A stretch of 49,077 nucleotides of DNA from Cyanobacteria bacterium HKST-UBA04 (GCA_020431915.1 JAGQHJ010000002.1:1-49077), one strand, 5' to 3'. Shown: positions 16,381-24,565, counted from the first letter of the stretch. Made by a program: numbers and translations. The notes: generated from the sequence alone by a model not told the origin.

Positions 16381-16896
16381 CTATCCAGGCAAACTCACGT
16401 CGGCGATGTAGCCCTTTTCGCGCCAATGGCGCTCCATCACCGATTCCTGCCGATTTCGCCGCGTGTCGTTGTTGACAACGCACAGGCTCAGGGCATGGGT
16501 GGCGGCATGGTACTGAAACGACAGGGCATGGGTCTGGCCGTCGACAAAAAACACATGGCGAAACGCGCTGGGCTGCCGATCGGCCACCTGCTTGGCCAGG
16601 GCCCGGTACGTTTGCTGCCAGCCCGGCCGGTACCCTTCAAGCTGTGCTTCCTGCACAAAATTGGGCTTGAGCAGATCGCAAACCATCGCCTCAAAGGTTG
16701 TCATAAAAGCCGTTTCATCGCCCGTCAGCAGCGCCATCATCACATCGCGCTGGGGCCGGGCCGACACCCTAGGAAAACAGCTGGCTGCCGTGGCCTCGGC
16801 GTCTGCTCGCGCTTTTTTGGCCCGCCAGGATTTTGCCCCAAACGCCGGCGACAGCCTGGCTTGAACAAGGTTTACAGGTGTTATGCGCGTTAGCAT
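16381..16896 (-). CDS. Hypothetical protein
   Basis: 171 residues, not recognised. A basic, Ala-rich N-terminus (about 1-45) precedes a compact alpha/beta domain (RDVMMALLTGDETAFMTTFE, then GYRPGWQQTYRALAKQVADR and AFRHVFFVDGQTHALSFQY). No signal peptide or membrane span. It converges with the AAA ATPase gene 58 bases away. AAGG lies upstream of the ATG on the minus strand. Similar Ala-rich starts occur in several unknown proteins of this window. Function unknown. Confidence 0.6.
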   Translation of the reverse strand: MLTRITPVNLVQARLSPAFGAKSWRAKKARADAEATAASCFPRVSARPQRDVMMALLTGDETAFMTTFEAMVCDLLKPNFVQEAQLEGYRPGWQQTYRALAKQVADRQPSAFRHVFFVDGQTHALSFQYHAATHALSLCVVNNDTRRNRQESVMERHWREKGYIADVSLPG

Positions 16897-17019
16897 CGGT
16901 TACAAGGCCTTTTTTGTCTGTCTTGTGCTCAGCAAGCCGGTCGATTTGCACCAACCCATAGTCTAATCAAACCGGCCCACGCCAACCAATGCCCTTGTTA
17001 CAAACCGAAACAGGCCTAG

Positions 17020-17049
17020 CACAAACTTTCATTTTTTTGTTTTTATAAT
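17020..17049 (+). promoter_or_regulatory. CACA-N20-TATAAT promoter element
   Basis: CACAAACTTTCAT (17020-17032), then TTTGTTTTTATAAT (17036-17049). Spacing from CACA to TATAAT is 24 bases start to start, the same as at 919 and 42283. A second TATAAT lies at 17057-17062. Predicted leader about 60 bases. Confidence 0.6.
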
Positions 17050-17112
17050 TATAAGATATAATCATCTGTTGAGAGAAGCCCGTCCCCCCGTCAGAAAGAG
17101 ACCCGATTCGTT

Positions 17113-17862
17113 ATGGTAAAGTTACAGCCGGGCACGGTGTACCGCCCTGCCAGAAGCAACGATTTTGCGTATTCCTACTCGGAAGCCAAGGCCCTGATGA
17201 CCTTTGCTGATACCAACGAAGACAACAAGGTATCGGTCAAGGAAGCCCAAGCCGCCCGAGACGTCATTAAAGCATTCCGCCTAGACAACGCCAAGGATTT
17301 ATCGACAGCCGAAACGGACATGCTCAAAGACATCGAGAACCTGTTCTCGGTTTCCGCCGAATACATGTACAGCCTGGATGACAATGAAGACGGCGCTGTC
17401 GGCTACGCCCTGGACAAGAACAACAAGTCCGACCTGACGACAGCGATGAACGCCAACCTGGTGTTCCCCTACTTTTTCGAAGACAAAGATGCCTCGCAAG
17501 CCATTCTGGCCTTTGGCGACGGCAACGACGACGGCAAGCTCAGCGTCAAGGAAGCCAAGGACGCCGAAGCCGCCATCAAGACCTTCCGTACAAAGAATGC
17601 CGAGGACCTGAGCAAGGACGACAACACCCTGCTGGGCCTGATTGGCATGATGTTCCAGAGCGCCTGGGTCTTTATGAGCCGCCTCGACAAGAACGACGAC
17701 GACATGTTCCAGTACAAGAACACCGGCAAGGAAAAAGGCGACACGGAATTCGACACGGCCTTCAACAGCGTCGAGCGGATTCGTCCGGACAAACTGGACT
17801 GGACCGACTTTTTCTACCAGGGCGATGACCCACCGGCCGCCTTCAAAAAAGACAATGGTTAA
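17113..17862 (+). CDS. Duplicated EF-hand calcium-binding protein
   Basis: 249 residues in two homologous halves offset by 103 residues. Each half opens with a canonical EF-hand loop: Asp33-Glu44 (DTNEDNKVSVKE) and Asp136-Glu147 (DGNDDGKLSVKE), with ligands at positions 1, 3, 5, 9 and 12. Each half ends with a second, shorter Asp/Asn loop (near 89-94 and 192-197). Between the loops the helices also repeat (IKAFRLDNAKDLS and IKTFRTKNAEDLS). No signal peptide and no Cys. The calcium ligands indicate binding of at least two ions. It shares its promoter element with the curlin-like and Tyr-rich proteins, suggesting a calcium-dependent structural or adhesive role; that is inference. Confidence 0.85.
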   Translation: MVKLQPGTVYRPARSNDFAYSYSEAKALMTFADTNEDNKVSVKEAQAARDVIKAFRLDNAKDLSTAETDMLKDIENLFSVSAEYMYSLDDNEDGAVGYALDKNNKSDLTTAMNANLVFPYFFEDKDASQAILAFGDGNDDGKLSVKEAKDAEAAIKTFRTKNAEDLSKDDNTLLGLIGMMFQSAWVFMSRLDKNDDDMFQYKNTGKEKGDTEFDTAFNSVERIRPDKLDWTDFFYQGDDPPAAFKKDNG

Positions 17863-18124
17863 CCCCCCCTCCCCCGCATCCCCAACCTTACTTCGGTTTT
17901 CGTATCGACACCCCCACCCGCAACCTCCCCCCATGTAACGGGTTGAGGGTGTTGATGCGCGTTTATGATTTCTTTCAGGCTGTCTTTTGGGTATACTGAT
18001 GGCCGGATGAATCGGAGACGCCTTTTCTGATACGCTTTTTAGGTAGGTTCTGCCCGTTTCTTCCCCGATGTGTGTCATCCCCCGCTGCGTGGCGACTTGA
18101 TTTCAATGGAGATTTCATCAACCC

Positions 18125-18598
18125 ATGTCTGAATCCCCCAACCTGACCAACTACGAATGCATGGTGCTTTTCAAGCCCCTGGCCGATATTGACGATATGG
18201 AAGGCGCCATCAAGGCCTTCGAAACCCTGCTGACCGACACCCATGGCGGACAGATTGTGGAACAAGACCGGGTAGGCCGCAAACGGCTGAGCTACCCCAT
18301 CAAAAAGTTCAAGGATGCCTTCATGTACGTGGCTCTGGCCAAGCTGCCTCCCAGCGCCATTGCCGACATTCGTGCCCTGTGCCGCATTAACGACAACATT
18401 TTACGCTTGTCCGTCATTGCCCGCGACGAAAAACTGCTCGAACTGCGCCGTCAACGCCAAGCCCGCATGCCGCAACGCACCGAACGTGGTGAACGCGGCG
18501 ACCGTCCCGACAGAGGCGACCGCCCTGACAGAGGCGACCGTGGCGATCGGGGTGAACGCCCTGAACGCGGCAGCCGCCAAACCGCTTCCGCCAGCTAG
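18125..18598 (+). CDS. rpsF: Ribosomal protein bS6 with an RG-rich tail
   Basis: Small-subunit protein that pairs with S18 on 16S rRNA. Residues 9-105 match S6: NYECMVLFKP at the start, VGRKRLSYPIKKFKDAFMYV, and a RINDNILRLSVIA strand. A tail of about 45 residues follows, unusually long, made of Arg-Gly-Asp/Glu repeats (RGDRPDRGDRPDRGDRG) with seven Arg-Gly pairs. Arg-rich tails can bind rRNA; Arg-Gly pairs are also typical arginine-methyltransferase substrates, and such an enzyme is encoded at 23100. ATG 18125 follows ATGGAGA. ssb follows, as in most bacteria, but rpsR does not. Confidence 0.95.
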   Translation: MSESPNLTNYECMVLFKPLADIDDMEGAIKAFETLLTDTHGGQIVEQDRVGRKRLSYPIKKFKDAFMYVALAKLPPSAIADIRALCRINDNILRLSVIARDEKLLELRRQRQARMPQRTERGERGDRPDRGDRPDRGDRGDRGERPERGSRQTASAS

Positions 18599-18635
18599 CA
18601 CCCGCTCTTTGTCTGGCTGCTCGCCCAAAAAGCCG

Positions 18636-18651
18636 TAACAGGCGCCTGTTA
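18636..18651. promoter_or_regulatory. 16-base perfect palindrome between rpsF and ssb
   Basis: TAACAGGCGCCTGTTA, 39 bases before the ssb start and beyond the rpsF stop. It could be a dimer operator, for instance for an SOS-type repressor acting on ssb, or the stem of a small intercistronic hairpin. It matches no LexA consensus that I know. Confidence 0.5.
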
Positions 18652-18689
18652 AACCACACCATAACCACCATCACAGGGAGGATGCCCCT

Positions 18690-19229
18690 ATGTCCATGGC
18701 CCGGGCCACCTTATCCGGCACCATCGTGTCCGATATCGAGAAACGCTTTACCCCAAACAACACGCCCGTCGTAAACTTTACGCTGCTGGTGGGCGGTGGG
18801 GCCGGCAAAAACAACCAGCCCTTCCAAGTGCGCATTACCTGCTGGCGCAACCTGGCCGAATCGGTGGCCAGCCAACTGCAGCAAGGCATCGACGTCACCG
18901 TGGAAGGACGCCTGCAGGTCAACCAGTTTGAAACCCAGGGCGGCCTGACCAAGCGCCAGTTTGAGCTTGATGCCAGCAGCATTTTTATGGGGCATTTAAC
19001 CCCCCTGGCCATTGGCAACCAGCAAGGTGGCGGCAGCTTCCAGCCGGTAGCCCCGCAGCAGCCACAGGCGTACACGCAGCCACAGCAGCCTCAACAACAA
19101 GGGTATGCACAGGAACAAGGGTATGCACAGGCCCCAATTCCGCAACAACCCGTGGCCTCCTATGCACAGCCTACCCAAACCCCTGTTGCCGCCGGCGATT
19201 TCGTGACGGAAGATGACATCCCGTTTTAA
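18690..19229 (+). CDS. ssb: Single-stranded DNA-binding protein
   Basis: 179 residues. The OB fold occupies about 1-110: ARATLSGTIVSDIEKRFTPN, VVNFTLLVGG, the aromatic FQVRITCWRNLAES, and VTVEGRLQVNQFETQGG. A Gln/Pro/Tyr-rich linker follows, with a GYAQEQGYAQ duplication, and then the acidic tip EDDIPF, which recruits replication and repair partners. It binds single-stranded DNA during replication, recombination and repair. GGGAGG lies 7-8 bases before ATG 18690. It probably shares a transcript with rpsF; a palindrome between the two may give separate control. A strong terminator follows. Confidence 0.95.
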   Translation: MSMARATLSGTIVSDIEKRFTPNNTPVVNFTLLVGGGAGKNNQPFQVRITCWRNLAESVASQLQQGIDVTVEGRLQVNQFETQGGLTKRQFELDASSIFMGHLTPLAIGNQQGGGSFQPVAPQQPQAYTQPQQPQQQGYAQEQGYAQAPIPQQPVASYAQPTQTPVAAGDFVTEDDIPF

Positions 19230-19260
19230 GTCGCCTCAGAGCCCCGCTTTTTCAGGATTT

Positions 19261-19293
19261 AGCCCTTTGGCACGTTGTGCCAAGGGGCTTTTG
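19261..19293 (+). terminator. Rho-independent terminator after ssb
   Basis: AGCCCTTTGGCAC (19261-19273) pairs over 13 bp with GTGCCAAGGGGCT (19277-19289), one G-U pair, a 3-base loop and a T-run. It ends the rpsF-ssb unit, so rpsR is not cotranscribed. Confidence 0.9.
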
Positions 19294-19417
19294 GCTTTTT
19301 GAGGTGGAGAACTGGCGCCTTAAGCATGTCTTAAGGGAAACGGGTTAAAGATCCGGGACCAAACAACCGATACTCGCTTCACAGGAAGCGAAGAAGACAA
19401 GAATAGGACGTTTGCCC

Positions 19418-20020
19418 ATGGCCATTAGAGGATTTGGAAACCGCCCGGATCCGCACAATCCGCGCTTAAATGCGAACCATCGCGACAACACCGGCAAACC
19501 TGAAGATCCCCCTGCCCAATCACCTGCTGCCGAGGCCCATCAGGCCCATGCCACAGGGACTGACAACCTGGGCCAGTCCATCAAGCGCACCGGCGAGCTT
19601 TCCACCGAACAGCTGCTGCAGTACACGGGGGCCAACATTCAAAGACCGGCTCCCCAAAACCGCTTTCCGCTAAGCCTAACCGACGCCACCGTCCGTGCCC
19701 TGCAATCGTGGACAACCGACGAGTTTAAAGCCGCCGACCCGTTCTTCGAGCACGCTGCCGCCCATGTCGGGGATGTGGTCGGTAACGTAACCAACGAAAC
19801 CCGTGACCTGCTGGCCGCCACCATGCCCGATTTGGCCGAACCCCGGCTTTACCCCGGCTTTCTGCACAGCCGGGTAGCCCAAGGGCTTGCCGAAATGAGC
19901 CACGGGGCCCTGCTCAACGATGAGCCGGATACCCAAGCCGCACTGGCCTTTGCCCAGACATTGGGCCTGAGCGAAACAACCGGCGCAGCCTACATTGCCG
20001 GCCTAACCGGCCTGGCCTAA
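19418..20020 (+). CDS. Hypothetical protein
   Basis: 200 residues. The first 60 are hydrophilic and disordered (Asn, Pro, His, Ala). The rest is predicted helical (LSTEQLLQYTGANIQR, DATVRALQSWTTDEFKAADP and a Gly/Ala-rich end). No membrane span, no Cys, no known domain. The start ATG 19418 lies 10 bases after AGGA; an in-frame TTG at 19412 is less likely. It stands alone between the ssb terminator and the long rpaB leader. Function unknown. Confidence 0.6.
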   Translation: MAIRGFGNRPDPHNPRLNANHRDNTGKPEDPPAQSPAAEAHQAHATGTDNLGQSIKRTGELSTEQLLQYTGANIQRPAPQNRFPLSLTDATVRALQSWTTDEFKAADPFFEHAAAHVGDVVGNVTNETRDLLAATMPDLAEPRLYPGFLHSRVAQGLAEMSHGALLNDEPDTQAALAFAQTLGLSETTGAAYIAGLTGLA

Positions 20021-20497
20021 GCAGGACAGACATTCATTTCAAACCACACGCCCTGCATGATTTGCAGAAGCTGCTTTTGTGTTGGGTTGGGGTTAATTGA
20101 AACCGCAGGGGTTTTCGAATCTCGGCTATATGGCGGGTTGGCAAAACCCTTTACGTTTCTTAAAATTTGAAGTAAGATGATCTCGCTTGAAAAGAGGGGT
20201 CATCTGGCCTTATAGTCATGTTTTACGGCAAGCTTCCTTCCCCTGTGCTTGCCACTCACCTGACCACCGTTGACCCTCAATTGCAGTGATGGTTCAGATA
20301 CAGCTTCTCTCTACTCTCTCTCTCAATAGGAAGCGACCCTGCCGGGATCCTTGGCGTTTATGATCCGTGCCAAGCGCAGCCCTACCCCATCCTGATGCCT
20401 ATTAGGTGCTTCGTTCGTTCAAGTTTCTCAGGTGTGATCCCACTGGTTTAACTGAATAGTTAGGTTCAACAGTTTCATTTGTTTGAGGGCTACCCCA
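20021..20497 (+). other. Long leader region of the RpaB-like regulator
   Basis: 477 bases without a supported gene. Two clean hairpins have 13-base loops: GGCAAGC (20227-20233) with GCTTGCC (20247-20253), and CTTGGC (20350-20355) with GCCAAG (20369-20374). A CT-rich microsatellite lies near 20304-20324. No riboswitch consensus was recognised. It may be a structured 5-prime leader or may include a small RNA. Confidence 0.45.
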
Positions 20498-21277
20498 TTG
20501 ACTACCCGTACCGCCAACGCCGATTCCGCTGAAAACGCCTCGGATGCCCCCGATAAGAAAAGCAAGAAAACCGAAAAAGTGTTAATCGTGGACGACGAAG
20601 CCAGTATTCGTCGCATCCTCGAAACCCGGTTTAAAATGCTCAGCTACGAAACCGTCGTGGCGGCCGACGGCGAGGAAGCCCTGCAGGTCTTCGAACAGTT
20701 TGGCCCGGACATCGTGATTCTCGACATCATGATGCCCAAGATGGACGGCTACGGCGTCACGAAAGAGATTCGCAAGAACAGCGACACCCCCATCATCATC
20801 CTCACCGCCCTCGGGGATGTTTCCGAACGCATCAGCGGCCTGGAATTGGGTGCCGATGATTACGTGGTCAAGCCCTTCAGCCCCAAGGAACTGGAAGCCC
20901 GTGTAAAGGCCATTTTGCGCCGCACCCAGAACCGGGCCACCACCGTCACGCAAAAAGAAACCAACAACGTCATCCAGGTGTCCAACATCAAGATTGATTT
21001 GGGCAAACGCCAGGTCTACAAGAAAAACGAACGCGTGCGCCTGACCGGTATGGAGTTCAGCCTGCTCGAGTTGCTGGTCAACAACAGCGGCACCCCTTTC
21101 AGCCGCAGCGAGATTTTACGCCACGTCTGGTCCTACCCCGAAGATCACCGCATTGACACGCGCGTTGTCGACGTACACATCAGCCGCCTGCGCGCCAAGC
21201 TGGAAAACGACATCAGCAACCCCGAACTGATTTTGACCGCTCGCGGCATCGGCTACATGTTCCAAAAAATCAACTAG
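20498..21277 (+). CDS. rpaB: OmpR-family response regulator, RpaB type
   Basis: 259 residues. The receiver domain (about 25-145) has the acidic pair Asp32-Asp33, phospho-acceptor Asp76 in VILDIMMPKMDGYG, and Lys in YVVKPFSPKELEARV. The C-terminal OmpR winged helix (about 165-258) contains LTGMEFSLLELLVNN and the TRVVDVHISRLRAKLE wing. It resembles cyanobacterial RpaB (SIRRILETR, PSPKELEAR neighbourhood) more than generic OmpR. In cyanobacteria RpaB is an essential regulator binding HLR1 sites. TTG 20498 is preferred because TGAGGG sits 9 bases upstream; a TTG at 20483 lacks one. No histidine kinase is adjacent, consistent with an orphan regulator. A likely target site occurs before pabA/trpG at 38005. 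Confidence 0.85.
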   Translation: MTTRTANADSAENASDAPDKKSKKTEKVLIVDDEASIRRILETRFKMLSYETVVAADGEEALQVFEQFGPDIVILDIMMPKMDGYGVTKEIRKNSDTPIIILTALGDVSERISGLELGADDYVVKPFSPKELEARVKAILRRTQNRATTVTQKETNNVIQVSNIKIDLGKRQVYKKNERVRLTGMEFSLLELLVNNSGTPFSRSEILRHVWSYPEDHRIDTRVVDVHISRLRAKLENDISNPELILTARGIGYMFQKIN

Positions 21278-21288
21278 CCCCAACCCCC

Positions 21289-21338
21289 GTTTCAACCAAA
21301 AGACCAGCGAGATCAGTCGCTGGTCTTTTGGTTGAAAC
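21289..21338. terminator. Bidirectional terminator, 22-bp perfect inverted repeat
   Basis: GTTTCAACCAAAAGACCAGC plus GA (21289-21310) pairs perfectly with 21317-21338 around a 6-base loop. It lies between the convergent rpaB and DUF1292 genes, with A and T tracts on both sides. Confidence 0.92.
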
Positions 21339-21368
21339 GCCAAATCCTGATGCAGGCCGGCGCGTGCG

Positions 21369-21752
21369 CTAATCGGCAGCCTCTAAATCATCGTCCTCGT
21401 CGGCCAGACGCTCGACAATGGCCAGGATGCGCTCAAACTCTTCGTCGTCTTCAATGCTTTCGAACACGTGATCCCCGTTTGCTTCCTGCACAATCTTCAT
21501 GATGACAAACTCTTCGCTGTAGCCGTCTTCGTCGTCACTGCTTTTGTCGGCAGCATCGTCACCGCCACCTTCCTGTTTTTCTTCGTCACCCAGGTACAAC
21601 AACAGGCCGTAAAGCTGGTCGTCCACCTCGAGCGAGTCCAACAGCTCAAAATAATGCTGTTTACCGTCTTCATCGGTGGTCACAATCACGGCCCCTTCTT
21701 CATGGCCATGATCATGGGTGTGGGCATTGGCATTGCCGTTTTCGTAGGACAC
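21369..21752 (-). CDS. DUF1292 family protein
   Basis: 127 residues, strongly acidic. The central part matches DUF1292 (YrzB-like): VIVTTDEDGKQHYFELLDSL, LLLYLGDEE, and FVIMKIVQEANGDHVFESIE. The extreme N-terminus carries a His cluster (HTHDHGHEEG), which could bind metal. A Gly/Asp/Ser-rich acidic insert splits the domain. The cellular function of the family is unknown; in Firmicutes its genes lie near alaS/ruvX, which is not the case here. It ends against the 22-bp terminator facing rpaB. Confidence 0.82.
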   Translation of the reverse strand: MSYENGNANAHTHDHGHEEGAVIVTTDEDGKQHYFELLDSLEVDDQLYGLLLYLGDEEKQEGGGDDAADKSSDDEDGYSEEFVIMKIVQEANGDHVFESIEDDEEFERILAIVERLADEDDDLEAAD

Positions 21753-22089
21753 GGTCGTGGGTTCCTTGTACCTGAGTATTACACTGGAGGGTTCTATCCG
21801 GGTTCTGCTTGTCGCAAAATCGGTCGTTTCAACACCTCACACAGTAGCACAAACCATCCCCCAACGGCGCAGGCGCCAAAAACCGACACCCCGCCACAAC
21901 GCTCCAGCCCAACGCCAAGCCGCCATCAACCCTGCCGAAAGCCCCTCAGGGCCTCTCGGCCATCTGTGTGATCCCGTCCCGGCATGGTTTGTCTACAATA
22001 GCACTAGGATGGCCAAATTATACCCATCTTGAATCCCGGCCACCGGTGGCCAGGCACGGCCCCAGGCTAAGACTGCGAAGGACAGCCGT

Positions 22090-23109
22090 TTGCTCGATAT
22101 CATCCCCCTCAACAGCCAAACCTTGTCGGCCATGAAGCCGATTTACGACGACTTTCGAAAGGTCGCCGTGCAAGACTACGGCTTTCCCGAGCAACCCCTG
22201 GACTTTAACGGCCTGATGCAAACCCATCAAATGGGTCTGGTCAATCTTTACGGGATTTACGAATACCCAGAACAACGCTGGGTGGGCTTTATGATGTACA
22301 ACCGCGAAGCCCATGGGACCCTCGACGTGAAGGTCGTGTACCTCGACGACAGCATCTCGACAAAAAGCGCCCTCGATTCGCTGTTTAACCGCTTTCTGGA
22401 AGACGCCAAAGGCTGGGACGACTGGTCTGTGGCCAGCTACCCCATGCTGGGCCCCCGGCAGTTCGAATATATACGCTATATGACATGGCCGGGGTTTACC
22501 CCGGTCGGCCAGGCCGTCGTCCGGTTTGACCTACAGGACGTGTTGTCCCAGGCCATTTTCGAGGGCCTAAAGCTGGACCCCCTGCCCGAGGGGTATCACA
22601 TGACCACCTATATGCCGGCCTACGAGCGAGACGTGACGCTGGCCCTGGCCGAAGCCTTCGAGTCTTCGGTCGATGCCCTGTGGGACCCGAGGTTTCGGTC
22701 GCTCGACGGGATGAAGGAGTGCATGCAGTTTGTGCAATCAGGGGCCTACGGGCTGTTTTACCCCAATGCCACAGCCGTCTTGCTAAACCCCGACAAAAAA
22801 GCCGTCGGTGCCTGCCTGCTCAATGTCGTCAGCCCAACCGAAGCCAACATCCCCATGATTGGCCTGCTCAAAAGCGAGCGCGGTAAAAAATTGGGGCAGC
22901 ACCTGCTGGCCCATACGGTACGGCAGGTCATCAATCTGAAGAGAAGTGGCCAACTCCCCATTAAGCTGGTATCGGCCACCGTGGCCACCGGCAATCTAAG
23001 TGCCGTGCGGATGTACCGGCATATCGGCTTCCAGGAAGCTTTCTGGTACCCGCACCTGTTTCAGGAACGCAATCGTGTGATGTCAAGGAGACCCGGACAA
23101 TGGTGCTAA
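22090..23109 (+). CDS. GNAT-fold acetyltransferase
   Basis: 339 residues, longer than a single GNAT domain and probably two tandem GNAT folds. The C-terminal copy is clear: IPMIGLLKSERGKKLGQHLL carries the acetyl-CoA P-loop-like motif, and TGNLSAVRMYRHIGF is the motif-B helix. The substrate is unknown. The TTG start at 22090 has AAGGA 8 bases upstream. The last 10 bases overlap the start of the PRMT-like gene, and the PRMT ribosome site (AAGGAG) lies inside this gene. The two are therefore translationally coupled, and a shared protein-modification role is plausible. Confidence 0.82.
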   Translation: MLDIIPLNSQTLSAMKPIYDDFRKVAVQDYGFPEQPLDFNGLMQTHQMGLVNLYGIYEYPEQRWVGFMMYNREAHGTLDVKVVYLDDSISTKSALDSLFNRFLEDAKGWDDWSVASYPMLGPRQFEYIRYMTWPGFTPVGQAVVRFDLQDVLSQAIFEGLKLDPLPEGYHMTTYMPAYERDVTLALAEAFESSVDALWDPRFRSLDGMKECMQFVQSGAYGLFYPNATAVLLNPDKKAVGACLLNVVSPTEANIPMIGLLKSERGKKLGQHLLAHTVRQVINLKRSGQLPIKLVSATVATGNLSAVRMYRHIGFQEAFWYPHLFQERNRVMSRRPGQWC

Positions 23110-24419
23110 ACGACACCGAAACCGAAACCGAACAAGTCAGCCATGCCGCCGAAGCCGCACCGGATTTCGAAAACCCCGAAACCCGCCTGCGCATTAACCC
23201 GGAAACCTACCTGAAATTCGAGGACGGCGAAATGGTGACCATGCAGCACCTGCTGGCCAACGCCTCGGTCCGAATCAAGTACGACATCATGCTCATCCTG
23301 TACCCGATGGTCAATTGGGTTACGGTGGCCGAGCTCTGCGAAGGCTGGCCCCCCGAGGATCAGGCCAAAATCAAGGAACACCTGGCCATGATGTACAGGG
23401 CCAAGCTGGTCGTAACCGACGAATCGGAAATTGCCACGGCCAGCCAAAGCGGCCTGCCCAAGCGCCTAGGCGACAACATTACCATCAACATCGAAAACCA
23501 CGTGCACATGCTGCAAGACACCGTGCGGATGGCCAGCTACCAGCGGGCCATCCAGAACCAGGTAAACGACGGCGACGTGGTTCTGGACCTCGGGGCCGGC
23601 ACGGGCATTCTCTCTTTCTTTGCCGCCCGGGCCGGGGCAAGCCGGGTGTATGCCATTGAAAAACGACCAGATATTGTCAACCTGAGCACCCAGTTGGCCA
23701 TCGACAACAACCTGCAGGACGTGGTGGTCAACATCGAAAGCAGCTCGCAGTCGCTCGATGCCACCGACCTGGATCCCCGGCCCACGGTGATGGTTTCCGA
23801 AATCATCGGCAACGCCGTTCTGGACGAGCATATCATCGAGTTCACCCTCGACGCACGAGACCGCCTGCTGGCCCCCGGCGCCACCCTGATTCCCTTTGCC
23901 CTGGACCTGCTGGCCGTTCCCTTCTACAGTGGCCAGGTGATTAACATGACCCAGGATGTGGCCGAGCTGGAAGCCATGTACGGCTTCAACTTCGACCTGA
24001 TCAAGACCGTGCTGGACCAGAAACCCCGCATGCAGCTGCGCGAGTTCAATCCCGACAACGCCTTGCTGATGGGCAAACCCATCGAGGTTATCAACCTGGA
24101 TTTCCGTACCCTGACCGAGTCGCACTTCGAGACCCATTTCGAGGTCGATCCCCTCGAGGACGGCTTTATCGACAGTTACTGCCTGTATTTCCGGGTACAC
24201 CTCGACGAGCAGACCATCCTGACCAACTCGCCATGGGCCCCAAAAACCCACTGGACACAAGTCATCTACGCCTTCCCCAATCGCCGGGCCGTCAAGGTGG
24301 GCGAACCATTAACCGTGACCCTGAAATACGACGGCAGCTTCCATATGTGGTACCCCGATGAATGGGAAACGGCCACCCCCGCCAGCGAGCAAACGGACCA
24401 GGACCACCAGGACGACTAG
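23100..24419 (+). CDS. Bacterial homologue of protein arginine methyltransferases (PRMT)
   Basis: 439 residues. Residues 1-125 are an extra domain, with winged-helix-like stretches (YPMVNWVTVAELCEG). Residues 133-440 follow PRMT order: HMLQDTVRMASYQRAI (SAM-site helix with the conserved Arg), motif I VVLDLGAGTGILSFFAARAG, and acidic Glu187 in YAIEK. The double-E loop SEIIGNAVLDE has Glu234 and Glu243 nine residues apart, as in PRMT1. The THW loop is KTHWTQVIY (383-385). The C-terminal beta-barrel seems complete. It is thus expected to methylate arginine or a related guanidino group in proteins with S-adenosylmethionine. ATG 23100 follows AAGGAG. Whether it is type I, II or III cannot be read from sequence. 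Confidence 0.85.
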   Translation: MVLNDTETETEQVSHAAEAAPDFENPETRLRINPETYLKFEDGEMVTMQHLLANASVRIKYDIMLILYPMVNWVTVAELCEGWPPEDQAKIKEHLAMMYRAKLVVTDESEIATASQSGLPKRLGDNITINIENHVHMLQDTVRMASYQRAIQNQVNDGDVVLDLGAGTGILSFFAARAGASRVYAIEKRPDIVNLSTQLAIDNNLQDVVVNIESSSQSLDATDLDPRPTVMVSEIIGNAVLDEHIIEFTLDARDRLLAPGATLIPFALDLLAVPFYSGQVINMTQDVAELEAMYGFNFDLIKTVLDQKPRMQLREFNPDNALLMGKPIEVINLDFRTLTESHFETHFEVDPLEDGFIDSYCLYFRVHLDEQTILTNSPWAPKTHWTQVIYAFPNRRAVKVGEPLTVTLKYDGSFHMWYPDEWETATPASEQTDQDHQDD

Positions 24420-24523
24420 GGCCAACCAGGACGAAAACGGGCCCTAACCGCTCCCCCTAAGCCTTACAGGACTTCCGGCAAGCACCCCCTTGCCTTGCCC
24501 CCGGCAATGTATCGTGATTGATA

Positions 24524-24548
24524 CGTGCCACGGCCTTTGGCTGGCACG
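24524..24548. other. Strong hairpin between PRMT and STAND genes
   Basis: CGTGCCA (24524-24530) pairs with TGGCACG (24542-24548), and inside it GCC pairs with GGC around TTT. There is no T-run. It may end the GNAT-PRMT transcript, or it may be an operator for the promoter whose TATAAT lies at 24566-24571. Confidence 0.5.
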
Positions 24549-24565
24549 AGTTAACCGCTTTACAG

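Noticed and set aside
16996..17012. HLR1-like direct repeat before the EF-hand promoter
   Set aside because: Only one half (GTTACAAA) fits; the second half (GAAACAGG) has too many mismatches. Single halves at 5939, 42164 and 42270 were rejected likewise.
17863..18124. S6:S18-binding leader motif before rpsF
   Set aside because: Known to regulate rpsF in many bacteria, but I could not identify its hairpin and bulge in this leader.
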